A program made the position numbers and the translations under genes. DNA of 64,000 nt. Origin: Telopea speciosissima (taxonomy: Eukaryota > Streptophyta > Magnoliopsida > Proteales > Proteaceae). Shown one piece after another: positions 33,551-44,181 of the stretch (its first letter is position 1; each line of letters opens with the position of its first letter). Under the pieces are notes generated by a model that was not told the origin of the DNA, did not search any database, and worked only from the letters and a program-made list of their open reading frames with translations. The stretch spans positions 68,499,557 through 68,563,556 of the forward strand of contig NC_057921.1 of assembly GCF_018873765.1 (NCBI RefSeq), read 5' to 3'.

Positions 33551-36500
33551 ATGGTTGAAGACACTCCTACTGTAGAAACTGAGGAGCAGGTAGATCTTGA
33601 TGGTGACAACTACATTGAAGAGATGATGGATGATGACATTGAAGAACCAACAGAGGAGGGCAGAGTTGAAGGAGGTGAGGATGAACATGCAGATGAGGAT
33701 CAAGAGGCCTCAAAAACTGATAGTGGCATCAATCCATCTCAGGAAACGGACTCAATTCACCATGCCATTGAATCTGTTGAGGATGAAGGGAAGCCTGCTC
33801 CTCCTATTGAGGAAGAAGACAGAGAGAAACGTGCTGAGCTTCTTGCCCTTCCTCCTCATGGTTCTGAGGCCTTTATTGGTGGACTTCCTCGAGAAGTCAC
33901 GGAAGATGGTTTGAGGGATCTATGTGAACCAATTGGTGAGATTGCAGAGGTGAGAATTGTAACCTTTTGCGCATTAGGCATCGACGCTCTATTTCATTTA
34001 CGGGTCTTTGTAATTGTTAGTAATATAAACTTTTGTGCATTTGGCATTTAAGCTCTCCTTTCTTTATTGGTAGTGTTCAATCTTTGTAATTGTTAGTAGT
34101 AATGTTGCAGATAAGGCTGATGAAGGATAAAGATACTGGAGAAAGTAAGGGTTATGCTTTTATAACATTTAAATCAAAGGATTTGGCACAAAAAGCCATT
34201 GAAGAGCTCCATAACAAAGAATATAAGGTAATACTGATTCTTATTTGGTGCATGGAGTAGGTTACTCTGTGGTCTGTGCAGTCTTCTCTCACTTTGTGGT
34301 TTTAACTGCATGATTTGTCTTTCCTTTTGGCACTTACAGGGAAGAACATTAAGGTGTTCACTCTCTCAAGCTAAACACAGGTTGTTTATTGGCAACATCC
34401 CAAAGAGCTGGACAGAGTCTGAATTTAGAAAAGTCATTGAGGAGAATGGTCCAGGAGTTGAAAACATTGAACTATTGAAGGTGCAACTTTATCGTTCAAC
34501 TGAAAACTGCTAGTAACTTGTCATGAAGAAAGAAATCCCTTATCTTCTTATCGTATGGTAATTACAGGAGCCACAAAATCCAAGCCGCAACCGTGGTTTT
34601 GCATTCATTGAGTATTACAATAATGCCTGTGCTGATTATGCCCGACAAAAAATGTCAAGCATGGATTTTAAGCTGGATGGCAACACTCCAACTGTCAGCT
34701 GGGCTGATCCTAAGAGTGCACCTGATTCTTCCGCTGCAGCCCAGGTAAATGCTAATTAAATAGCTTGAATTTTCCATCTTCTAGTCCTAGTTGTAGTGCA
34801 ATACACTTCTAGAGGGCCAATACATGGCTATAACATATGAAATACTTTTTTGTTATATTTTCTTCTTAGTTTATCTTATATGGTATGTTTTCTTTTTGTA
34901 TATGTTTTGGTAGAAACAAAAATAATAAGTCAAAAGTTCATTTAGACAGTCCATCCTCATAAGCTTCTCTGGATGGTCCACCTTTTTGGGCCATATGGAC
35001 AGTTGGTTTTGGTCAACTGACCATGGGATAAGTTATTTGACCTTATAGAATAGTCATGTGTCAAATTTCATATTTATACTCAATCAAATGCCTACCCATG
35101 TATGTCCATGCTTCCTTGTATTTTTAAGCCATCTGCATATTTACATGCACCCTCTTGTAGTCTCTCTAGGTCTGCAAACTTTATATTGCTACTTGGCGAA
35201 CTCCATTTGGGCTGAAACTTGACACATAAGCAGTGGATCTTTGGGTCTATGAGTCTACAAAGATTGAGCCCCCTTCAATCCGCAATTTGGCAGATACTTG
35301 GGCTGTCCTGAGAAGCTTATTAGGATTCGATGTCCTAGATAACTTTGCTCTAATAATAAAATATTTATAAATATTTTTGGAAAAATGGCATATGGCTGTA
35401 CTTTCGTGCTTCATTGGCATCCACTGTTGCTTTTCTATTACTCCAGTAATTTCATATAGAATTTCTATCCTTTTCATGATTTTTATTTTTCCACCTATAT
35501 CCACATTCTCACAAACTATTTCAATTTGTATAATACCAAGATCCAAAAAGAGGCTGACTTCCTGATGGGGTCAATAGGAAACATGTGGATTTATGTCACC
35601 TTGCTGTTTCCTAGTGTGTAGTAATAATATAATACAGATTCGGTGGGTGCCATAAGCCATGCCTTATCTTTCTCCATTTAGAAAAAATTTAAAATAATCC
35701 TTGGTGGGTGTTTTAACAACACCTTGATAATTAACAATTTCTTGCTTTTAGCTTGTTTGGCTGTATATTCCTTTAATCAACATTTAGATCCAGTTTTGAC
35801 TCTGTATAAAATCAACCTGGGAACCATAAAATTGTCTGCTAATCACAATTTCTAAGCAGCTATTTTTCCCAATTATATTCCCCACCTCTTTGAATTCTGA
35901 CTCTAGTTAACCCTACTGACCAATCCTGTGACCCTATTACCTATCAACTTCCAGTCCTGTTTGAATAGCCCTTGGAAGATGCACCACTAAACTTGCATAT
36001 TCTTTGTCAGCAATCACTTTTACTGATTCTGCATGAGGGTGATTTAATTGGTCATATTGATAGAGGGAAAGGGAAACTTGTACTGTATTTAAATGAATGT
36101 AGGGGAAGGAGGGAAACAAAAGCCAACTGAAATTTGATTATTCTCTGAAAATTTTAACTAACTGGGCACCCCTTATAGCATCACAGTAACTGGTGCTTGG
36201 ATGCCACCTAACAATTATTTCTCACTGCCAAGGATTTTTTATCCTCGTTTGTTGCTTATTTTCTCTTCCCACTCTGTTAAACATGAGATAGTAAGATATG
36301 CTAGACATAGTGTTACTTAACAAAAAGCACATGTTAGAATTTCCTATTTATAAATTTGGGTAATCTTTTGCACTACGATATCAAGTGAACCGGTTCATTT
36401 CACTATAACATTTTTACCCTTAAAAAGTCTTTTCACTGAATTGAAGTGGAAGGTAATTATTGTAAATTCACTTTAAAGTAATAACTGCAAAATGCCTTAC

Positions 36501-39500
36501 TCTCTGGCTCTCACTCCCCCATACTCTTTCTTCCTCTGTCTGCTCCGCTTCCCGCAGCACCCCTCCCCCAGTCCCCACCTGCTGCGTTCCCTGGCCCCCG
36601 CCCCATCCCTGCCCCAAGGCCCCCAACTCCACCCTCCCGTCTGCAATGAGCCTCCATCGCCCCTCTCTGCCCAAACTTTGGTATTTTTCTTGGATTTCTT
36701 TGAGTTTCTCAACTTCGATCACAACGGTAGAGAGAAGGAATGAAAGGGGTTCTGCTGGAGGAGGTCTAGACTTGAGACACACACCTACTCGGGATCCTCA
36801 TTTCAGATTTCAAATTTCAGAAATTAAAAACCCTAATTCACGGTTGCGCCTGGCTGTCACCCTCAAGTAGACAATGACTGGTTTCTGCCATCTAGGGTGC
36901 ATGCGTTTTTTCTTATGTTTGTGTTGGAAAATCCCTCTCTTTTTACTGTTCCGGGAGCTGAGATGATGATCGCAGCTATCACATGTCCATCTCACAGCCT
37001 CTCCATTCCATGAGTCAAAGCACCAGCTTTAGCTCCTTTTCTTGCACCGGCAGCAAACCTGGTATTGTTCTATGGAGAGCATCTTCTTCCATGGAGCATG
37101 TGCAAGTTGTGTTGTTGATGATGGATGGCACTGGCTTTTTGTTTTCTGGGGTGACGTGTTCCTTAGGGCCTTATGGGAGGAGTAGAAAGAGATGGATAAT
37201 TGCTGAAATAAATATTATATTGCAGAGAGGGGGAGATGGAGCAGAGGGCTGCGGAGGGGAGTGAGAGGGATGGGGATGGGGAGGGTGATCTGGAGCCGAA
37301 GAGTGAATGGATAGGGAGAGCTGGAGTGGGGGGGAAGGGAAGTGGAAGCAAGAAGTAAGATGAAGCACCGTTCCTGTAAATATGTGAAAATGTGAAATTA
37401 CATTTTACCCATCTTCTTAACTTACTGTTTAATGCCAAACAAGGTTAAACAAAGCATAGTAAAGCATTCACTTCACTCTTCATAGTGCCATATAGAAGGA
37501 CCCTATTATTTAATAAAGAATTGAAAACACTGAACACCATAATTTGCTATTCACAATGAAACTGAAATCTCGGTTTTAGTTACTGGAAAGACTTAAAACA
37601 CAGAAAGAATGAATATAAAAGTATTCATAAAAAAGGGGTTAATAAAATTATGTACTCACATATGATTCGAAGTTATGATACAGAAAGAGTAAAATGTAGC
37701 TTAGTACCATTGTTTTTTTTAATAATATTTATAACAATGACTTGAATATTAGCACACTGGGTTCTTGAATCATCTTAATGACCATTTTCTTGTTTTGACT
37801 AAGTTGCTGTTGTAAATATTCCTTATATAGACCCTGTGAATAACTTTAGCAATGCTGCATTAGGTGACCAAGATGGAGATTATCTGATATTAGCATTATT
37901 ATAAACTTCATATTGACGTCTGAGCTTCATTCTAGATAATGCAGAAAAAACTCATATAAACTATAAAGTTGATTTTAGACAGTCCAGAATGAGGTCGAAT
38001 TTATAATTCAGAAGGGATTTTAACTTACTACTGTTTTTACAAAAGCTTCTAATACTTGCAATAGTTCATATGCAAATGGCTACTTGTTTGTACTGTGTAG
38101 TAAACAGCTTCCAATAATCCCCCCCCCCCCATAAATAAATAAATAAATAAATAATAATAATAATTTATTAAGTAATAAAAGAACACTCTACCATAGTGGA
38201 ACCTGGTTTTTCCAGACTTCTGGTTCATTTCCCTCTTTTTGCCTACTATTTTCATTTAGTTTTTTTTTTAACCTTCTTTTCCTGTCGTTTTTTATGTTTT
38301 CTTTGCCTTTAAAAAAAAATAAAAATAAAAAATCTATCAGATCTCTCTCTTCCCAATTGTGAGTATAAACCCGCATTTCTGTGTGGCCCTTTTCCTTTCC
38401 TTTTCCATTTAAAACTCTCGTCTTAGTGTTTACAAAACTACGGAAATAGAAAAATAATGTTGGACATTTAAGGCTAGGATCTGCAAAACGGGTCAATGTA
38501 TAAACCAAAATCATGAACTGGTCATGACAAATCAATGGTGCAGCAAAACAGGTACTTATCGAAAAACTCTTAAGAAGACTTTCTTGTCTCCTAGCAAACC
38601 CATATTTCTATGTGGAAACTTGGGGAGATGTTTTCTTGTCTCTGACTTGTGCTTTATCTGCTGCCAAATTTTAAGCAGTGATGAACTGAACAAATGTGGG
38701 CACGCACTTGTTTTGTTTTGTTTGGATCCACGTAGCCAACCCCATTAAGTTGGGATAAGGCTGAGTTTATTGTTTGTTGTTGTTGATGAACTGAACAAAT
38801 GTGGTCACTTACCGTTGGAATTTCTCAGGTGAAGGCTCTTTATGTGAAAAACTTGCCCGACAATACTACGCCTGAGCAATTGAAGGAATTATTTCAACGG
38901 CATGGGGAGGTTACAAAAGTTGTTCTGCCTCCTGCTAAAGCTGGGCAGAGCAAGCGGGAGTTTGGATTTATCCATTTTGCAGAAAGGTCAAGTGCTTTGA
39001 AGGCTGTTAAAGAAACAGAAAAGTACAAAATTGCTGGTAATTTTCTTCTACATACTGCCAATTTCTGTGATACATATTAAGGGGTGGTGGGGAGGGGGGA
39101 GGAAACCTTCAAATTTTGAATAACTGTCTGTTATTTCAATAGCTTAAAGCCTTGAATGTTTGTTTCAGCTTATACTGTGCTCAAATGGGGAAAAAAAAAA
39201 TCTATTTTAGTTAGATGAACAACCACTAGTTATTGATGAGAGGCACCCAAATGGTAGAGAAAAGCATACAAAATAGTATGGTCATAAAATAAGATCTTTA
39301 TGCCTGCATACATTTCATCAGGAATCCTATGGGGTTGGTCAAGGATAGGAAGCACCCTTAATGATTTGCTATGAAATTACTCGACTTAGGCCTCCCATGT
39401 AATGAGATGTGCATAAAAGAAGTCAGGAACCAAACCCTTCTTAAGGGGTGTTTGAAATTCCAAGGACCCGACGATGAGGTGAGTTTATCCAGCCAATAAC

Positions 39501-40639
39501 TGAAATTGGATGTCCTTTCTCCACAAATAATCTTATTTGTTTTCTACAAGAATGTCTTTGGAGTTTGACTTACAATTATCATAAGAGACTGCTTTTGAGT
39601 TAGGCATGAAAGGCATATATATGGCTACTAGTTGTGTGTTTTCAGTGTTACATGAATAGGATTGTTCAATTCCACTCCTGTCAAAACCATTCGTGACACC
39701 CTGATGCCAAGGATCCAATGTCTTGAGTACTGCATTTTGGGAAAATGATCTGGATTGTTGGGGGAAAAAATGGAATAGAATCATCTGATCTGTATTTGTT
39801 GTTTGGCATCAATGGGTATGTTGATGGTGTCGATTAATGTTGTGTCATGCTCTCATTGTGTGCCTGCTGTGTTTATGGCGTGTACAAGGTAGAGCATCTT
39901 TTTTTTCCCCTCCCACCCGACCTGAGTATCCTTGTTATGTGATCTAGTTTCTATGGGGTTGTATGCTAGGAATGGCTTCTCAACTTTTGCCCCCTGTTTA
40001 CTGGATTTCTTGTTGACTCTTGATTGCTTTTTGTGTGATGATGGATTCGTTTGTTGATCTGCTCTATAGGCCATGTATTAGATGTTTCCCTTGCTAAGCC
40101 TCAGAATGACAAGAAATTTGATTCGACTTATTCCAATAAACCTGGAGTGTTTCCAAATCACCTTCCATATGCTGGTTATGGTTTTGTGGGAAATCCATAT
40201 GGAACTCTAGGTGCAGGATATGGTGCTGTTACTGGATTTCAGCAGGTAAGTTAAATTTGACAATTACTGGTTTCCTTCAAATAATATCACCATCTCTCTG
40301 TATCTAATGGAAATTTTTCTATTTGAGCAGCCAGTCATATATGGTAGGGGCCCAATGCCAGCTGGTATGCAAATGGTGCCAATGGTTCTACCTGATGGTC
40401 AGATTGGATATGTTCTGTAAGTTGCATTCTATTTGGTTGGTTTATTTTCTTGAAATATGATGTTTTCTGTCTAAATTTATTTTGTTTCTATGTAAAAATC
40501 TCGCAGTCAGCAGCCTGGTTCACCGGCTCCATCCATGCCACCTCGGAGGAATGATCGAAGCAGTGGCTCTGGTGGACCACAAGGACGAGGAAGTGGTAGT
40601 GGTGATGGCAGCCGTAGCCGAAGGTACCGTCCTTACTAG
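33551..40639 (+). CDS. LIF2: LIF2-like heterogeneous nuclear ribonucleoprotein with three RRMs
   Basis: Coding exons join(33551..33949, 34111..34227, 34340..34480, 34568..34744, 38829..39036, 40070..40245, 40331..40416, 40507..40639) give 478 residues; all introns are GT-AG and every join keeps frame. An acidic N-terminal region (1-~95) is followed by RRM1 (about 106-182; AFIGGLPREVTEDGL, ESKGYAFITF), RRM2 (about 185-270; RLFIGNIPKSWTESEF, NRGFAFIEYYN) and RRM3 (about 279-355; ALYVKNLPDNTTPEQL, REFGFIHF). A Gly/Pro/Tyr-rich stretch and a short Arg/Gly/Ser tail (GRGSGSGDGSRSRRYRPY) follow. This matches LHP1-INTERACTING FACTOR 2 and hnRNP R/Q-type proteins, nuclear RNA-binding factors that affect flowering, cell identity and stress gene expression. 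Length agrees with the family. Intron 4 of the coding part (34745-38828) is 4.1 kb and carries insertions. Confidence 0.93.
36480..37400. other. GC-rich, CT-/GA-strand-biased insert in LIF2 long intron
   Basis: The left ~170 bases are pyrimidine- and C-rich (CTCTGGCTCTCACTCCCCCA, CCCCTCCCCCAGTCCCC) and the right ~170 bases (37195-37350) are purine-rich (GGGATGGGGATGGGGAGGG), an inverted arrangement. The centre is of ordinary composition. This contrasts sharply with the AT-rich intron and suggests an inserted inverted-repeat element, but no exact ends or target duplication could be placed. A 105-codon minus frame (36468-36782) is not recognised. Confidence 0.4.
38109..38170. repeat. C9-10/(AAATA)n/(AAT)n simple repeat
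   Basis: A run of C followed by (ATAA)n and then (TAA)n occupies this part of the LIF2-like long intron. It might be the tail of an old retroelement insertion. Confidence 0.6.
38679..38804. repeat. 21-bp target-site duplication pair around RTE 3' end
   Basis: T + GATGAACTGAACAAATGTGG occurs identically at 38679-38699 and 38784-38804. Identity suggests a young insertion. Confidence 0.85.
38700..38783 (+). mobile_element. RTE LINE 3'-end insertion with 21-bp target duplication
   Basis: GGATCCACGTAGCCAACCCC, ATTAAGTTGGGATAAGGCT and a terminal (TTG)n run are the conserved 3' end of plant RTE elements. It is flanked by a 21-base direct repeat (GATGAACTGAACAAATGTGG core) at 38679-38699 and 38784-38804. 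It is therefore a severely 5'-truncated insertion of ~84 bp. It lies about 25 bases upstream of the exon acceptor at 38828. Confidence 0.85.
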
Positions 40640-43268
40640 CATCAGCTAAAAGTACGGTGACGTCCTCTAGTTAGATAACAGGCTGAGAAGTAACAAAAGG
40701 AAGATTAAGTGGTTTAACTCTATCTTAAGAAATCTGAGAGATGTTTTTGTGAAGTGTTTGATGTCCTGAAATTGTTTTTTTTAGTGGCATAGAAAGGTAT
40801 ATTTTTTTCCAGAGTAGTCTGCATTTCCATATCAGAGTGCCATCTGAGTTCTCGAAGTCTCTCTTCTCTCTATCAAAACTAGGTTGCAAAATTGTCCACA
40901 TTAGTGTAATTTTAGGATCATTGATGACGTATTTGTGTAGGATAGATAACACAAACTCGAACTTTCTTTTATTTCTTAGTGTGTGTGTAAGAGAGAGAGA
41001 GAGATGCGAAGGTGACTCCCTGCTTTCAGAGTCCAAGTAGCCCTAAATGCAATCCTGGAGATTTTATTTTATATTAAAGGCTTTCCCGAAGTGACTACAC
41101 TGTGATCAAGAGGTACGCCGATGAGGGCAATTCCTTTGTTTGAAGTTAAAAACCCATGTATAAGGAAAATTTTCTGGTGAAGTCTGTAAGAAGTAATAGT
41201 TTGTAATGGAAAATTTTCCCTTAATGCAGTTTTAGCTGACTTGCAGACTAAAACCCGTGTAAAAAGAGATTTAACAGGTAAGTGTAAAATAGGATTTTAC
41301 TTTGAAAATTTCCTTTTACATGGAAACTAATGGAGCACTAGCAAATAGTAAAGGAAAAGGGTCAAGGAAAAATAAGTAAGAGTGTGTGTGTGTGTATGTT
41401 GGTTGGGGGGGGGAGGGGGGGGGGGAGATTTTCCTGTGGACCTCCATTTTCTACTGCTTCAGTTACCATCTTTATCCCCACTATGCAGTCCATAGCTCTA
41501 ACAACCGGACTGGGCATCGAAGGGAAAAAGGTCCGGGTTGTTGAGTTTGACCTTATGATCGAAGTTTGGGTATTTTGACTTGCATAAATTAAAATATCTT
41601 GGATGAATTTATGCATTATATCGAATCGTAAGTACTCCTGTACTACTTTTGATTGTCATATTCCAGGAGAGATTTTGTGTGTGTGTGTGTGTGGAGAGGG
41701 TGGGGGGGCGAAGGGGAGAAAATGAGCAGCGACCGACTTATCAGGCTTGTGAAACAACTTGCCCACCAAAGAACTCCTAGGATTCAATTGATGTTGAAGA
41801 TCAAACAATTTAAATGAAGTTGTAAGATTGAACCCTAAAACGTTGCATGTTCCTTAAAAGTAAAGCTTTGTTGACCATCAAACACAAAGCATAAGGCATC
41901 ATGGTTGATTGTGGTAAAACATGTGGTGAGTCCTACTTAACCTACTTAGTTGGACAGAGTATATGGTAAACTTTAGGATCAAGTCACCTCCCTGAATCAT
42001 TCTTTTCCGGGAAACAATTACAAAGAAAAAATTAATTGGTCCCGGAGATGTCTTTCCAAGTTGTCTAACCGAAATCCCCAAGCCCTGTTTATGCTCAAAA
42101 GCGGAACGTTGCTATACTCGATTGCATCTTCCACCATGCCCACTCCTCCATTCATCCGGCACTTCCTGTTCCCATTGTCCCTCCCAACCTTGGCCACAGC
42201 CGCCCTTTGTAATTCCTACAGGACATCTGATCTGCTTAGCAGTGTCTCTGTTCCTCTTGCTCCATCTCCTGCCCTGCTCTTGTCTGTTCCTCTTGAAATC
42301 CTGGAGTTGTTGGGCTCTGAAAGTCCCGAATCAAGAATGACGATCACAGCATGTCCTGCTCCCCCTAATTCTTCCTCTGTTTCTTGTTTGGGCCCCCGTA
42401 TGGTTCTGGTTATGATGGCACTGCTTCCACCAAACCACCTGAGCTGCTAGGTTAAGAGCTTGTCTCTCGGTTTTAGTTTCAAGATGTTCCACAATTAAGG
42501 CATTGTTCTCGCTGGAGAGATTCTCCACCCATCTTCTTATCAATCCCAAACTCGTCATTCGAATTCCGAATCTCCAATTCAATAACTACAAAAAGATTAC
42601 CTTTCACCTGTTCCAGATGTTTCCTACCTTCCTTCTTAAACCTATTTTCTTTCTTTCTTTCCCGGAAAACTATGTCAAACTTCATCTTCATTAACAATTC
42701 AATCTCCCTAAACATCAACGAATAAAATAGTTGAGGAAAAACATTATCATATCAAACCATCATCTAAATGAACTTTTGCTTTTGAATTTTGAGGAAAAAA
42801 TAAAAAACAAGCTTCCAGGTGTGAGGCTAGGACACAGTTAATATATGATTGATTCGATATAACAGTGTTGGAATGGAACTCTCTCTCTCTCTCTCTCTCT
42901 AAAGACCAGAGTTGCGATGACCTCACATCTGAATCTGATTGAAATATCTAGTTCATAGCAAATACTAGTCCATCATTGGGAAATCGAAAGATGACTCCAT
43001 CCTATTCTCATGCATTAGTTAATGGTGATCTTGGGTGTCCTGTTACAGGATCTTTTGGATCAGGTCTCTGCTTACTGCTTAGGCTTTGAATATTTGGACT
43101 TCTGACTGAACCGAGATAATCAGAGCCGAAGCACACAAAATACGCAGACAAACCTAGGCCAGGCCAAAGCCACTCAAGATTGAAGGATGAGGTTCATGCA
43201 TTAATTAATAATCACTCCTTTACTCGTCGGACTCAAAGAGCCCTCATGTCGTCCTTTCCAAGTTAGAA
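40640..43268. other. 3' flank of LIF2-like gene and intergenic sequence
   Basis: The first ~400 bases are probably the LIF2-like 3' UTR. Further on are G- and GT-rich simple repeats (about 41385-41426, 41677-41708), and a (CT)n run at 42881-42900. At 42080-42720 the minus strand has two overlapping, glutamate/arginine-rich frames of 79 and 83 codons with codon-like texture but no family resemblance; they may be a decayed gene piece. Confidence 0.45.
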
Positions 43269-43472
43269 TTGTTGTACTGTAACAATTTGTCCTCACAAAG
43301 CTATGACAAAGTTCTCCAAAAAACAAAAAACTTGGAACGAGTTAACCAGCTCACTACAAGCATATGGAGGTTGTTGTACTGTAACAGTTTGTCCTCACAA
43401 TTCTATGACAAAGTTCTCCAAAAAACAAAAAACCTGGAACGAGTTAATTAGCTCACCACAAGCATATGGAGG
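43269..43472. repeat. 102-bp tandem duplication
   Basis: The unit starting TTGTTGTACTGTAACA and ending AAGCATATGGAGG occurs at 43269-43370 and 43371-43472 with a handful of substitutions. Confidence 0.92.
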
Positions 43473-44066
43473 TCTAAATGGATTTTGACCAACCACATCC
43501 ACTAGTTCCACTTGCAGCCAGCACCTTGATCTGTCTTTCTCGTATTGTCTGCACCACAAGCTCAAACAAGTGGATTCAATTGAGCTAGCCCAGTGATTAT
43601 CCCATGGTAAAACCCCTAACATAGTTCACAAGCCTCAGAAATATGGCATGACCGACGGCCACCTACAAAATAAGCCTTAAGTTTCAACCAATTGCTCGTA
43701 AAAGGAAACGATAATGGGACTTAATTTTCTAGAATTTTTATGCTTCATGGTTGTACTCTGTATATGCCGTCATATATAGAAGCAACCTCATGCAGATGGA
43801 GATGGGAAATCAATCATTTTCTGTCTGCGGCTGTAGTGAAGTTTGGGTTCTGGATACTGATACTACTTCAAACTACTACAAGTACTGTTTTAATGAGAAA
43901 CAGTGGGAACCAAAAAAAACTATACCTGAGACAACTGCAAATGTTTTAGCCCATTCATGACATACAGAAAATTGTATGAATATCATCTTCATTTCAGTCA
44001 ATAATCACCGAGTCAAGTCACATGCAGATCACCTGAGATGTGATTATTACACACACACAACCCCTT

Positions 44067-44090
44067 CCCCCCCCCCCCCCCCCCTCTCCC
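44067..44090. repeat. Poly-C tract
   Basis: A homopolymer run of C beginning within CCCCTTCCCCC, preceded by (AC)n. Exact length may be unreliable in an assembly. Confidence 0.7.
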
Positions 44091-44181
44091 CCACCCCTTT
44101 TTCAAAAATTAAAAAAGGCATGCAGTTGGCATGTTGATAACAAACATTTCAATGAGCTGACAAACCAAATCTCCGTGACAT

